A stretch of 64,000 bases of DNA from Pedobacter polysacchareus (GCF_019802255.1 NZ_JAHYSS010000005.1:434001-498000), one strand, 5' to 3'; positions 8,090 to 17,700 are shown, counted from the stretch's first letter. Notes: generated by a model from the sequence alone, not told the origin. Made by a program: numbers and translations.

Positions 8090-9988
8090 TTAGATTTTAG
8101 TAATCAGGAAGGAAGTTCTTCTATTTTGTTTGCGCTGCGCTTCCGTATCATTACCCACAATAGGTTTGTTTTCACCATAGCCTTTAAAGCTCAGTCGGGA
8201 AGGATCAATCTTTTGAGCGATCAATTCGTCATAGACTGCTTTAGCACGATTTAAAGAGAGTTTTTCATTCTGCAACTCATTCCCTACATTGTCTGTATGC
8301 CCCTGAATTTCTATTTCCAGGTGGAGATTACTTTTCAATAAGGCAGTTAAGGTACGTAACTCGGTCACAGATGCTGGTAATAAATGATATTCATTGGTGT
8401 CAAAAAATATGTTCTTCATTACGAGATTAGTGCCCACTTTTAAACGCTCGAGGTTAATCTCCAGCAGGAAAGGCTGCGTCCTGCTTCCAGTACCCAGTTC
8501 GTAGTTTTCCGAATAGAAAAGATAGCCATCTGCACTGGCATTGAAAGCGTAATTTGCCCCTAGAGGCATGACTGCAAGGAATTCACCATTCTCTTTATCA
8601 GTATAGTCGTTGTAGGCAGTATTTTTATTGAGGAGGTTGACTACCTCTACTTTTGCATCCAGAAATTTGTGGGTTTCCTTGTCGCGCACTACTCCTTTGA
8701 CATAAGTAATAGGCATAGGTTGTTTATCCAGCGGAAGTTTAAATTGGTAAATGTCCATATCGCCATAGCCATCCTTTAAATTGGAAGAGAAAAAACCGGT
8801 GCTGCCATTCGGACTCACGATCATTCCGTTTTCTTCATTAAAGGTATTGATCGGGTACCCCATGTTTAATGGAGTACTCCAATGGCCATTGTCCTGCATA
8901 CGACTGACAAAAATGTCTTTATTGCCCATTCCTGGCCATCCATCTGAAGAAAAGTAAAGCGTTTTCCCATCTGCATGTAAGTAGGGGGTATTTTCATCAT
9001 AAGGGGTGTTAATTTCCGGACCAAGATTAACCGGAACAGACCAGTCGCCATCTGCGTTGAGGTTGGATTTCCAGATGTCGTAACCGCCAATTCCACCGGG
9101 CCTGTTGCTCACAAAGTAAAGCGTGTTGCCATCCGGGCTAATGGCTGGCTGGGATTCCCAATAAGCACTGTTTACCGGGGCACCAAGGTTAAAAGGTTCG
9201 CCCCAGTTATTCCCTTCTTTATGACTCACGTAAATGTCGCATCGGCCAAGGCCATTAGGACGGTTACAGCCAGTAAAAAACAGATATAATCCGTCTGGGG
9301 AAATGGATTGTGCGCCTTCATTAAATTGAGGCGTATTGATGTTGCTGCTTAAGGGAAGGGAGTTACCCCATTCATTATTTGCCTTTTTGGAGATGAAGAA
9401 ATCTTCGTTTCCCTCGATATTTCTACTAAAAATAAGCGTTTCATCGTCGGCTGTAATGGCAGGGAAATAATCCCGGTATGCCGTATTTATTTTAGGACCC
9501 AGGTTGATGGGCTCGTATTGCTGAGGTTTTTTTATGGCCTCAATAGCAAAGGCACAGTCTTTCTGGTATTTCTTAGCCCTGGCGAGAAAAGCAGCATCAT
9601 TACCGGTGTATTTACTGATGAATGAGCTGATGTGTTTTAAGGCATTTTGATAATCACCGCTATAAAGTTCAGCTTCTCCAAGCCCATAATAGATCCGTGG
9701 TTCTGAATTTGGGTTCAGCTCCAGGGCTTTCCGGTAATAAACAGCAGCTTGTTCGTAGGATTTAATCCTTCTGTTTAGTTCTGCAAGTTGCAAAACGGCA
9801 TTTTGAAAGGAGGGGTCAGCCTGAACGGCTTCCTTGAGTGCGAAAATCGCTTCAGGATATAGGTTGTCATTTAAAAGGCGCTGCGCTTTATCAAAGCTGG
9901 CCATGGCTTTCTTGATGGTAGAATTCTGGGCTTTAGCACCAAGAACCATCAGGAAAGACAGAAAAAGAGCAACAGATATTTTTTTCAA
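8090..9988 (-). CDS. PorE-like OmpA-family protein (TPR, PD40 propeller, CRD, OmpA)
   Basis: A 632-residue exported protein. It has a signal peptide (residues 1-20, ending GAKA), TPR helices (about 25-160), a beta-propeller of PD40/WD40-like blades (about 165-420; blade cores such as LYFVSNRPGGIGGYDIW and LYFSSDGWPGMGNKDIF), a carboxypeptidase-regulatory-like beta-sandwich (about 430-505) and a C-terminal OmpA peptidoglycan-binding domain (GHTDNVGN, NRRTSFLI). This domain order matches PorE of the type IX secretion machinery, but Bacteroidota carry several paralogues with the same order, so the T9SS role is inferred. The start is TTG at 9988-9986: no in-frame ATG precedes the signal peptide. 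It is convergent with kdsA. Confidence 0.85.
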   Translation of the reverse strand: MKKISVALFLSFLMVLGAKAQNSTIKKAMASFDKAQRLLNDNLYPEAIFALKEAVQADPSFQNAVLQLAELNRRIKSYEQAAVYYRKALELNPNSEPRIYYGLGEAELYSGDYQNALKHISSFISKYTGNDAAFLARAKKYQKDCAFAIEAIKKPQQYEPINLGPKINTAYRDYFPAITADDETLIFSRNIEGNEDFFISKKANNEWGNSLPLSSNINTPQFNEGAQSISPDGLYLFFTGCNRPNGLGRCDIYVSHKEGNNWGEPFNLGAPVNSAYWESQPAISPDGNTLYFVSNRPGGIGGYDIWKSNLNADGDWSVPVNLGPEINTPYDENTPYLHADGKTLYFSSDGWPGMGNKDIFVSRMQDNGHWSTPLNMGYPINTFNEENGMIVSPNGSTGFFSSNLKDGYGDMDIYQFKLPLDKQPMPITYVKGVVRDKETHKFLDAKVEVVNLLNKNTAYNDYTDKENGEFLAVMPLGANYAFNASADGYLFYSENYELGTGSRTQPFLLEINLERLKVGTNLVMKNIFFDTNEYHLLPASVTELRTLTALLKSNLHLEIEIQGHTDNVGNELQNEKLSLNRAKAVYDELIAQKIDPSRLSFKGYGENKPIVGNDTEAQRKQNRRTSFLITKI

Positions 9989-10042
9989 AACGCTATTGTT
10001 AATGGTGTAAAATTAAATATAGCGAAAAATCTGAATTTGCGA

Positions 10043-10666
10043 TTAAGGGATATTTAAATATTTATGTGTTTGTAAAGAAATTTCCCATTTAGGGTTGGCC
10101 ATCACGTAATCAATAATCAATGGTGTAATTTCCTTTGACTTAGACCATTCTGGCTGCAGGTATAATTTACAGGTATCAGAAACCGTTGCAGCATATTGTT
10201 CTGCCCATTCAAAATCACTCTTGTTGAACACAATCACTTTTAATTCATTGGCGAATGGAGTGATGTCTGGACGAGGGGCTTTAAATTTCTTTGGAGAAAG
10301 ACAAATCCAGTCCCAGGTACCTGAAAGGGGATAAGCTCCTGAAGTTTCAATAAAAGTAAGGATATTTTTCTCCTTTAACTTTTGAGTTAAATAATCCAGA
10401 TTATAAATCAATGGCTCACCACCGGTAATGACCACCGCTTTACCCGGAAAGGTATCTGCTTTGGCTACAATATCATCTGCTGAAGTCAGGGGGTGTAATT
10501 CTGCATCCCAGCTTTCTTTCACATCACACCAGTGGCAACCTACATCGCAGCCTCCCAAACGAATAAAATAAGCCGCTTTTCCTGTGTTAAATCCTTCGCC
10601 CTGTATGGTGTAAAACTCTTCCATTAATGGAAGTAATGTGCCGTCTGCTGGTATATTGTGTGCCAT
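10043..10666 (-). CDS. queE: 7-carboxy-7-deazaguanine synthase QueE
   Basis: A radical SAM enzyme that contracts 6-carboxytetrahydropterin to 7-carboxy-7-deazaguanine in preQ0/queuosine synthesis. The cluster-binding motif CDVGCHWC is at C40, C44 and C47, preceded by TIQGEGFNTGKAAYFIRLGG, which is diagnostic of QueE. GGEPL, which binds SAM, follows. Its length of 207 residues is normal. No other queuosine gene is adjacent; a queuosine-precursor transporter lies 7 kb downstream. It stands alone between the OmpA protein and the divergent Rieske gene. Confidence 0.94.
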   Translation of the reverse strand: MAHNIPADGTLLPLMEEFYTIQGEGFNTGKAAYFIRLGGCDVGCHWCDVKESWDAELHPLTSADDIVAKADTFPGKAVVITGGEPLIYNLDYLTQKLKEKNILTFIETSGAYPLSGTWDWICLSPKKFKAPRPDITPFANELKVIVFNKSDFEWAEQYAATVSDTCKLYLQPEWSKSKEITPLIIDYVMANPKWEISLQTHKYLNIP

Positions 10667-10793
10667 ATATTATTCGGCAAAGGTAAATAAAATATTTACG
10701 GGAAATGGGATTATATGTATATTGAGCCGATTTATATGACCAATCTGTGAAAAAAGAAGGTTCATTTATAATCATTTACCCTAAATACGAGCT

Positions 10794-11126
10794 ATGTTGA
10801 AGTGGTATAAATTGGAAGGCAGCTTCCCGGAGCATGATTTCGTGGAACAGATTAAAGTGAACGGGAAAAAATTATGTCTGGTGAGACACCAGGACCGGAC
10901 TTTCGTGGTTCAAAACAGCTGTCCGCATGCAGGAGGGATTCTGAGCGGCGGCACTTGTAAAAATGGTTACCTGATTTGTCCGATACACCGATGGGAATAC
11001 AACCTGGAAACGGGAAGAGGGGCAGAGGGACAAGGAGATTATATTGATACCTACCCGGTAGAAACAAGGGAGGATGGAATTTATGTCGGCTTAAAAGAAA
11101 GTTGGATAAAAAAGCTCTTTAGCTGA
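10794..11126 (+). CDS. Rieske [2Fe-2S] ferredoxin-like protein
   Basis: A 110-residue soluble Rieske protein. The two halves of the cluster site are C43-P-H45 and C62-P-I-H65, giving the two-Cys two-His ligation of the family, with GG and G-rich loops between them. It has no signal peptide or membrane anchor, so it is a cytoplasmic electron carrier or small subunit, like NirD or biphenyl-dioxygenase ferredoxins. No oxygenase or reductase gene is adjacent and its partner is unknown. Its stop codon lies in a terminator loop. Confidence 0.85.
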   Translation: MLKWYKLEGSFPEHDFVEQIKVNGKKLCLVRHQDRTFVVQNSCPHAGGILSGGTCKNGYLICPIHRWEYNLETGRGAEGQGDYIDTYPVETREDGIYVGLKESWIKKLFS

Positions 11127-11144
11127 GTTACTAAAGAGCTTTTT
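11111..11144. terminator. Bidirectional terminator between the Rieske gene and folD
   Basis: A perfect 12-bp stem (11111-11122 with 11131-11142) and an 8-base loop, with T runs on both strands. It serves the two convergent genes. Confidence 0.85.
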
Positions 11145-11153
11145 ATATCTTCT

Positions 11154-12035
11154 TTAAGAATAGATTTCCTTCTTTGCAGAGGCCAATGTATTTTTCAACA
11201 AGCCTACAATAGTCATCAGACCAACACCTCCAGGAACTGGAGTGATCCATGAAGCTTTAGGAGCTACATTTTCAAAGTCTACATCACCAAATAATTTATA
11301 ACCAGATTTGGTTTCTGTAGAAGTTTCTCTATTGATACCCACATCAATGATGATCGCACCTGGCTTCACCATATCTGCAGTTACAAAGTTCTTTTTACCA
11401 ATTGCAGCAACGATAATGTCAGCCTGTAAAGCCAGTTCTTTCAAGTTGGCAGTTTTGCTATGCGTTAATGTTACGGTACAATTTCCTGGGTTGGCATTTC
11501 TAGCCATCAGAATACTCATCGGACTGCCTACTATGTTACTTCTACCCACTACCACGCAATGTTTTCCAGTGGTATCAATCTCGTATGCCTGAAGCATTAA
11601 CATAATGCCATAAGGAGTAGCAGGGATGAAACAAGGAAGGTTCCTCATCATACGTCCCAGATTTACCGGATGAAATCCGTCTACATCTTTACGGTAATCG
11701 ATAGTTTCAGTTACTTTTTCAGGGTCTATATGCTTAGGAAGAGGTAATTGAACAATCAGTCCATCTACACCAGCATCCTGATTAATTTCTTCAATCTTTT
11801 GCAGCAATTCCGCTTCTGTGACCGAATTATCGTATCTGATAAGTGAAGATTGAAAACCTACCTTCTCACAGTTTTTCATTTTGCTGGCAACATAGGTTTC
11901 ACTGCCACCATCATTACCCACCAATATGGCTACTAAATGTGGTTTTCTGCCACTTTCAGCTAAGAAAGAGGCGGCTTCTGCTGCGATTTCCAGTTTAATT
12001 TTTTCTGATGCGAATTTTCCGTCAAGTAACTGCAT
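11154..12035 (-). CDS. folD: Methylenetetrahydrofolate dehydrogenase / methenyltetrahydrofolate cyclohydrolase
   Basis: A bifunctional one-carbon enzyme converting 5,10-methylene-THF to 10-formyl-THF with NADP+. The 293-residue product shows the catalytic lysine region YVASKMKNCEKVG, the signature VDGLIVQLPLPKHI, the dinucleotide-binding VVGRSNIVGSPM and the C-terminal PVPGGVGLMTI. Length is typical. It follows lepA by 24 bases on the same strand, and the two may be co-transcribed. Confidence 0.96.
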   Translation of the reverse strand: MQLLDGKFASEKIKLEIAAEAASFLAESGRKPHLVAILVGNDGGSETYVASKMKNCEKVGFQSSLIRYDNSVTEAELLQKIEEINQDAGVDGLIVQLPLPKHIDPEKVTETIDYRKDVDGFHPVNLGRMMRNLPCFIPATPYGIMLMLQAYEIDTTGKHCVVVGRSNIVGSPMSILMARNANPGNCTVTLTHSKTANLKELALQADIIVAAIGKKNFVTADMVKPGAIIIDVGINRETSTETKSGYKLFGDVDFENVAPKASWITPVPGGVGLMTIVGLLKNTLASAKKEIYS

Positions 12036-12059
12036 GTAATCCTTATATGAGGTTAATTA

Positions 12060-13847
12060 TTAATCTAATTTAAGTACGGCCATGAAAGCAGATTGTGGAA
12101 TTTCCACATTACCTACCTGACGCATACGTTTCTTTCCAGCTTTTTGTTTTTCAAGTAACTTACGTTTACGTGAAATATCACCACCATAACATTTAGCGGT
12201 TACATCTTTACGAAGTGCACTTAGTGTTTCTCTGGCAATCACTTTTGCACCAATAGAAGCTTGGATTTTAATTTCAAACTGCTGACGAGGAATTAATTCC
12301 CTCAATTTTTCACAGATTTTCTTTCCGAAATCATAAGCATTGCTGCGGTGAATTAAGGAAGATAAAGCATCCACAGGCTCTTCGTTCAATAACATATCCA
12401 ATCTAACCAGGTCTGATTTACGGTAACCGATCTGATGATAATCGAATGAAGCATAACCTTTGGAAATCGTTTTTAGCTTATCGTAGAAGTCGAAAACAAT
12501 CTCGCCCATAGGCATCTCAAAAACGAGCTCTACACGGTCTGATGTTAAGTAAGACTGGTTGATGATCGTTCCTCTTTTCTGAATACAAAGGGACATTACC
12601 GGACCCACAAAGTCAGCTTTGGTAATGATGTTTGCTTTAATAAAAGGTTCTTCTACTGCGTCCAGTTTACTTGGATCTGGTAAATCTGAAGGATTATTTA
12701 CAGAAATCACCTCACCTTTAGTGGTTTTAGCAATGTAAGATACGTTGGGAACAGTAGTGATCACTGTCATGTTGAACTCACGCTCTAAACGCTCCTGAAT
12801 GATCTCCATGTGCAGCATACCCAGGAATCCGCAACGGAAACCAAAGCCTAATGCTGCAGAACTTTCAGGTTCGAAAACGATAGAGGCATCATTCAGCTGC
12901 AATTTATGCATGGCTTCACGCAATTCCTCAAACTCATCTGTATCTACCGGATAAATACCAGCGAAAACCATTGGTTTCACCTCTTCGAAACCTTGGATGG
13001 AATCTGGTGACGGCCGGTCTACAGTAGTGATGGTATCTCCAACTTTTACCTCACGTGCTTCTTTAATTCCAGAGATGATATAACCTACATCACCGGTTTT
13101 AACCACGCTGCGCGGCGACATATCCAGTTTAAGGATACCCACCTCATCGGCTAGATATTGTTTGCCTGTATTTATAAATTTAACTTTATCGCCTTTTTTA
13201 ATCTGACCATTCACTACTTTATAGTAGGCAATGATTCCTCTGAATGGATTGAAAACAGAGTCAAAGATCAATGCTTGAAGTGGCGCTTCAGGATCCCCAA
13301 CTGGGGCCGGAACACGGTCTACAATAGCTTGAATAATGTCAGGAATACCCATTCCAGTTTTACCTGAAGCAGGAATAATATCTTCACGTTTACAGCCGAT
13401 TAAATCAATAATCTGATCTTTTACTTCCTCAGGCATTGCCCCAGGTAAATCCATTTTATTTAAAATAGGAATAATTTCAAGATCGTGCTCTAGCGCAAGG
13501 TATAAGTTGGAAATGGTCTGTGCCTGAATTCCCTGCGATGCATCTACAATAAGTAAGGCACCTTCGCAGGCTGCAATGGAACGGGAAACCTCATAGGAGA
13601 AATCTACGTGTCCAGGAGTATCAATCAGGTTGAAATTGTATTCAATATCACCAACCTTATAATTCATCTGAATGGCGTGGCTTTTTATCGTGATCCCACG
13701 TTCACGTTCTAGATCCATATTATCCAGCAATTGAGCTTGCGCCTCACGTTGGGTAATGGTTCCAGTATATTCTAACAGACGGTCAGCTAGTGTGCTTTTC
13801 CCGTGATCAATATGTGCAATTATGCAAAAATTACGTATGTGCTTCAT
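12060..13847 (-). CDS. lepA: Elongation factor 4 (LepA) back-translocase
   Basis: A ribosome-bound GTPase of 595 residues. The G domain has G1 AHIDHGKST near residues 11-19, G3 DTPGHVDF and G4 NKMD. Next come domain II, EF-G-like domains III and V, and the LepA-specific C-terminal domain ending in GKKRMRQVGNVEIPQSAFM, which separates it from EF-G and BipA. Length is canonical. It is probably first in a lepA-folD transcript. Confidence 0.97.
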   Translation of the reverse strand: MKHIRNFCIIAHIDHGKSTLADRLLEYTGTITQREAQAQLLDNMDLERERGITIKSHAIQMNYKVGDIEYNFNLIDTPGHVDFSYEVSRSIAACEGALLIVDASQGIQAQTISNLYLALEHDLEIIPILNKMDLPGAMPEEVKDQIIDLIGCKREDIIPASGKTGMGIPDIIQAIVDRVPAPVGDPEAPLQALIFDSVFNPFRGIIAYYKVVNGQIKKGDKVKFINTGKQYLADEVGILKLDMSPRSVVKTGDVGYIISGIKEAREVKVGDTITTVDRPSPDSIQGFEEVKPMVFAGIYPVDTDEFEELREAMHKLQLNDASIVFEPESSAALGFGFRCGFLGMLHMEIIQERLEREFNMTVITTVPNVSYIAKTTKGEVISVNNPSDLPDPSKLDAVEEPFIKANIITKADFVGPVMSLCIQKRGTIINQSYLTSDRVELVFEMPMGEIVFDFYDKLKTISKGYASFDYHQIGYRKSDLVRLDMLLNEEPVDALSSLIHRSNAYDFGKKICEKLRELIPRQQFEIKIQASIGAKVIARETLSALRKDVTAKCYGGDISRKRKLLEKQKAGKKRMRQVGNVEIPQSAFMAVLKLD

Positions 13848-13926
13848 CAGTGGCGCAAATATAGGATTTTGAGTCGATTAATTTATTGTAAATTAATCAT
13901 AGTATATTGTAATGACTGCGGCATTA

Positions 13927-14661
13927 CTAGGAATTGGCCATTAGGATCAGGTTCTTTACGGTTTGGGCATTGGTCAGGTCGTAGCTGAATTCATCTTCGC
14001 TGGTGCCCATACTTAGGTTCGGGTTTCTGAATTCCATTTCGCTTTTTACTGCATGTTTGGCAGAAGCATGGAACTCTTTAGCACCGGTAATCCGGATGAT
14101 TTCAGCGATGTTGTCTGTATTAACACCTGCACCAGGCATGATGCTGATTCTTCCTGCAGCCTGTTTGATTAAGGCTTTGATCTGCCCAACGCCTGCTAAT
14201 GCCGAAGGAGCAGCACCTGAGGTCAGTACCCTTTCACAGCCCAATTCGATCAGGTCTTCCAGACCTTGTTCCAGGTTATTGCACATATCAAAGGCCCGGT
14301 GGAAGGTGACTTTCATAGGCTTGGCCAGTTCAACTAACTCCGCACAGCGAGCTTTATCGATACTGCCATCTGCATGAAGAATGCCAAACACTACTCCATC
14401 ACAATTTAATGATTTACAGATTTTAATGTCTTCCTTCATGATGCTGAATTCTAAATCAGAATACAAGAAATCTCCACCTCTGGGGCGGATGATTGGATAC
14501 ACTAAAATGTGCAGTAATTCTTTTGCCAGCTTGAGCTGTCCATAGCTTGGGGTAGTGCCTCCCTCTGGTAAATTGTCGCAAAATTCTACCCTTACTGCGC
14601 CGCCTTCCTGTGCTGCTAAAGCAGAGGAAAGGGAGTTGGCGCATACTTCCATTTGAATCAT
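13927..14661 (-). CDS. cutC: CutC-family TIM-barrel protein
   Basis: A 244-residue cytoplasmic TIM barrel of the CutC family, historically linked to copper homeostasis although its chemistry is unsettled. Family features are EVCANSLSSALAAQEGGA at the N terminus, LPEGGTTPSYG, the IRPRGGDFLYS segment, and TFHRAFDMC. It is the last of a minus-strand run with the asparaginase, omega-amidase and aminotransferase genes. No copper transporter or regulator is adjacent, so a metal role is not supported by context. Confidence 0.92.
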   Translation of the reverse strand: MIQMEVCANSLSSALAAQEGGAVRVEFCDNLPEGGTTPSYGQLKLAKELLHILVYPIIRPRGGDFLYSDLEFSIMKEDIKICKSLNCDGVVFGILHADGSIDKARCAELVELAKPMKVTFHRAFDMCNNLEQGLEDLIELGCERVLTSGAAPSALAGVGQIKALIKQAAGRISIMPGAGVNTDNIAEIIRITGAKEFHASAKHAVKSEMEFRNPNLSMGTSEDEFSYDLTNAQTVKNLILMANS

Positions 14662-14681
14662 TCGATACGGTTTATTTCTGG

Positions 14682-15713
14682 TTAGTAATAGCTTTTTCCA
14701 GGAATTAATAAATCGGTTTTGTTTTGGTCACAAACCGCATAGCTGAAGCCTTGCTGAATCGCATAAGCTCCATATTCTCCTTTTTTATTTAAAGCAAGGA
14801 AGCCTACCTGGATATTTTTGGCAATTTCAGGTTTCTTTTTAATGATCCTCATGACTGCCTCTTTACAAGCTGCTTCAGGCGTATAACCTTGTCTCATGAG
14901 TTCTACCACTAAAAAGCTGCCTACATTACGGATTACTTCTTCACCAACACCGGTAGAAGTAGCACCGCCAACTTCATTGTCTACAAATAAACCAGCACCA
15001 ATGATTGGACTGTCACCCACACGTCCATGTAGTTTATAAGCCATTCCGCTGGTGGTACAAGCACCTGAAATGTTTCCTTTAGCGTCTAAAGCCAGCATGC
15101 CAATGGTGTCATGGTTGTATTGATTTCCTGGCAATCGGGTAGGAGCGGCTTTATCGTATAATTTATTTTCTATGTTCATCACCGGCGCATACTTTGCCGT
15201 TTTCAACCATTCTTTCCATGCTTTTTCACTTTCTTTAGTCAGCAGGTTCTCTTTTTTGAATCCGTTTTCCAAAGCAAACTGAAGTGCGCCATCACCTACA
15301 AGCATCACATGCGGCGTTTTTTCCATCACCATTCTGGCCACAGAAATGGGATGCATAATGTGTTCTAATCCAGCAACGGCACCGCAGTTGCCCAAATCAT
15401 CCATAATACAGGCATCCAGGGTCACATGACCATCTCTGTCTGGCAAGCCGCCATAGCCTACAGATTGGTTTTTTGGATCAGCTTCAGGAACATGTACTCC
15501 TTGTTCTACCGCATCCAATGCTCTTCCGCCTGCAGATAATACCTTCCATGCCGCCTGATTGGCAGCAATACCGAAATCCCAGGTAGAGATGACGATTGGT
15601 TTTGCAGCTGCATAAGATGGGCTTGGGATCATTGCAGCAGCGCTTGTTCTATCAATGGCTAATAAGGAGGCAGAAAGCGCAGATGCTTTAATGAATTTTC
15701 TACGGTTAAACAT
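14682..15713 (-). CDS. Tat-exported N4-(beta-N-acetylglucosaminyl)-L-asparaginase (Ntn hydrolase)
   Basis: A 343-residue autoprocessing Ntn hydrolase. The precursor is cut before the conserved threonine of HDTIGM (T203), which becomes the N-terminal nucleophile; downstream GDSPIIGAG and TGVGEEVIR form the substrate pocket. This family releases aspartate from GlcNAc-Asn or isoaspartyl peptides. The N terminus carries a twin-arginine signal (NRRKFIKASAL, then a hydrophobic stretch), so it is probably exported folded to the periplasm. It sits 13 bases after the omega-amidase gene in a four-gene minus-strand run. Activity on plain asparagine or isoaspartyl peptides cannot be excluded. Confidence 0.9.
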   Translation of the reverse strand: MFNRRKFIKASALSASLLAIDRTSAAAMIPSPSYAAAKPIVISTWDFGIAANQAAWKVLSAGGRALDAVEQGVHVPEADPKNQSVGYGGLPDRDGHVTLDACIMDDLGNCGAVAGLEHIMHPISVARMVMEKTPHVMLVGDGALQFALENGFKKENLLTKESEKAWKEWLKTAKYAPVMNIENKLYDKAAPTRLPGNQYNHDTIGMLALDAKGNISGACTTSGMAYKLHGRVGDSPIIGAGLFVDNEVGGATSTGVGEEVIRNVGSFLVVELMRQGYTPEAACKEAVMRIIKKKPEIAKNIQVGFLALNKKGEYGAYAIQQGFSYAVCDQNKTDLLIPGKSYY

Positions 15714-15726
15714 GTTTGGTATAGCT

Positions 15727-16530
15727 TTAAATAATTTGAAAGTGATCGGCGTCTTTTAAGAATGGGAAGGCCCTGCGGGTTTTCGCCAGTTCTTCGTAGC
15801 CGATACTAAAGGTATAAAGATCTTCGTCTTCGGGTTTATAATAAATGGTTTTACCCATTGGATCGATACATTGGGAATGTCCGCTATGGTATACTTCTTT
15901 GCCATCATGACCTACACGATTGGCTGCAATCACATAACTCTGGTTTTCGATGGCACGGGCAGGAATTAGTGCGTTCCAATGAACGGCACGTTTATCAGGC
16001 CAGCTGGCGATCAGCAATAGAATGTCGTATTCTTCATTCTGATTGCGCAGCCATACCGGGAAGCGGAGGTCATAACAGATCGCAAGGCGGATTTTCCAGC
16101 CTTTTAATTCTACAATGACCTTGTCCTTGCCTGGAGAGTAGTTTTTATCCTCTTCACCCAGGCCAAATAAATGTCTTTTATCATAATGGCTATAACCGCC
16201 GTCAGGAAGCATCCAGATTAGTCGGTTATAATAATGACCATCTTCTTTGATGATCAGACTGCCCGTAACTACGCATTCATATTTTTGTGCAATCTCCTTC
16301 ATCCATTGCATCGTTTTACCATTCATCTCTTCAGCAAGTGCTGGAGCATTCATGCTAAAACCGGTGTTAAACATCTCTGGAAGTACAATCAGGTCTGTTT
16401 TTTCTTTAACACCTGAGGACAATCTTAGGGATAGATTCTGCAGGTTTTTGTCAACATTCTCCCAAAATAAATAGGCCTGGAAAATAGTGATTTTCAGGTT
16501 TTTAATACTTAGGTAATCTGGACTTTCCAT
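15727..16530 (-). CDS. Omega-amidase of the nitrilase superfamily (YafV-like)
   Basis: A 267-residue carbon-nitrogen hydrolase with the complete Glu-Lys-Cys triad: E52 (LPEMFNTGF), K118 (YDKRHLF) and C152 (AICYDLRFP). The sequence FSMNAPALAEEMNG and HLFGLGEE match the omega-amidase branch, which hydrolyses alpha-ketoglutaramate and alpha-ketosuccinamate left by glutamine or asparagine transaminases. The gene directly follows a transaminase of exactly that type (24 bases), as in known methionine-salvage pairs. Cytoplasmic. Confidence 0.9.
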   Translation of the reverse strand: MESPDYLSIKNLKITIFQAYLFWENVDKNLQNLSLRLSSGVKEKTDLIVLPEMFNTGFSMNAPALAEEMNGKTMQWMKEIAQKYECVVTGSLIIKEDGHYYNRLIWMLPDGGYSHYDKRHLFGLGEEDKNYSPGKDKVIVELKGWKIRLAICYDLRFPVWLRNQNEEYDILLLIASWPDKRAVHWNALIPARAIENQSYVIAANRVGHDGKEVYHSGHSQCIDPMGKTIYYKPEDEDLYTFSIGYEELAKTRRAFPFLKDADHFQII

Positions 16531-16554
16531 TATTGTAATTTAAAGGGATGTAAA

Positions 16555-17700
16555 TTATAATTTAACTAGTCTTTCAACGGCTTTTTCCAATGTTTCTTGT
16601 TTTTTCGCAAAACAAAACCTTAAAACATGGTAATCCGTATTCCTAATGTAGAAGGCTGAAACCGGAATGGAGGCAACTCCATATTCTTTAATTAACCTTT
16701 CGGCCATGGCGACATCTTTTTCATCGCTGAGGTGCTCATAGCTAACGCATTGGAAATAAGAACCATCGCAAGGTAATAATTTAAACTTAGTTTCGGTAAG
16801 GAGCGAACGAAACAAATCGCGCTTCTGCTGGAAGAAAGCAGATAAGCCAAAGTATGTTTGTGGATCTTTCAGGTAGCGAGCGATGCCCAGCTGCATGGGC
16901 GTATTCACACTGAATACGTTGAACTGGTGTATTTTTCTGAACTCCTTCATCATTTGTTCAGGCGCCAGGCAATATCCTAATTTCCAGCCGGTAGTATGCA
17001 GTAATTTGCCAAAGGAAGCCACAATAAAGCTTCTCTCGCGGAGTTCCGGGTATAAAGCCACGCTGTGGTGCTTCTTACCATCGAAAATAATATGTTCATA
17101 GACCTCATCACTTAAAATCATGATGTCAGTATTCTTTGTTAATTTGATGAGCGCTTTGATGTCCTTCTCTGATAAAACACAGCCTGTTGGATTCTGTGGA
17201 CTATTCAAGATGATCATTTTGGTATTGGCGGAGAATAGTTTTTTCACCATTTCCCAGTCGATCTCATATTGAGGAGGGGCAAGCTCATAAGGTTTTACCA
17301 GGCCGCCCAGCAACTTAACGGTAGGGGCATAAGCATCGTAAGCAGGTTCAAAAATAATCACCTCATCACCAGGATGAATACAAGCACTTAAAGCGGTGAA
17401 TATAGCCTGAGTACCTCCGGCAGTAATATTGATCTCCGTTTCCGGGTGATAATTTGCGCCATAGAGCTGGTTCATTTTTTCAGCAATCACTTCGCGTAAG
17501 GCTGCTAGGCCTGTCATGGGTGCATACTGATTAAAGCCCTGGCGCATGGCCTCAGCTACATATTCGATGAGTTTCGGATCACATTCATAGTCAGGAAATC
17601 CCTGAGAAAGATTAATGGCCTGATGTTCTTCTGCTAATTTGGACATGAGCGAAAATATGTTCGTTCCTGTACCAGGTAGTTTTGATTGTGTAGCTATCAT
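16555..17700 (-). CDS. PLP-dependent aminotransferase (methionine/glutamine-type, YbdL-like)
   Basis: A 381-residue fold-type I aminotransferase. NLSQGFPDYE and FNQYAPMTGLAALRE are typical of the YbdL/kynurenine-aminotransferase group. The cofactor site includes SPQNPTG (167-173), SDEVYEH (197-203) and the PLP lysine K232 in SFGKLLHTTGWKLGY. Such enzymes transfer the amino group of glutamine to 4-methylthio-2-oxobutanoate to regenerate methionine, leaving alpha-ketoglutaramate for the adjacent omega-amidase. The pairing makes this role likely; aromatic or kynurenine substrates are also possible. Confidence 0.9.
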   Translation of the reverse strand: MIATQSKLPGTGTNIFSLMSKLAEEHQAINLSQGFPDYECDPKLIEYVAEAMRQGFNQYAPMTGLAALREVIAEKMNQLYGANYHPETEINITAGGTQAIFTALSACIHPGDEVIIFEPAYDAYAPTVKLLGGLVKPYELAPPQYEIDWEMVKKLFSANTKMIILNSPQNPTGCVLSEKDIKALIKLTKNTDIMILSDEVYEHIIFDGKKHHSVALYPELRERSFIVASFGKLLHTTGWKLGYCLAPEQMMKEFRKIHQFNVFSVNTPMQLGIARYLKDPQTYFGLSAFFQQKRDLFRSLLTETKFKLLPCDGSYFQCVSYEHLSDEKDVAMAERLIKEYGVASIPVSAFYIRNTDYHVLRFCFAKKQETLEKAVERLVKL

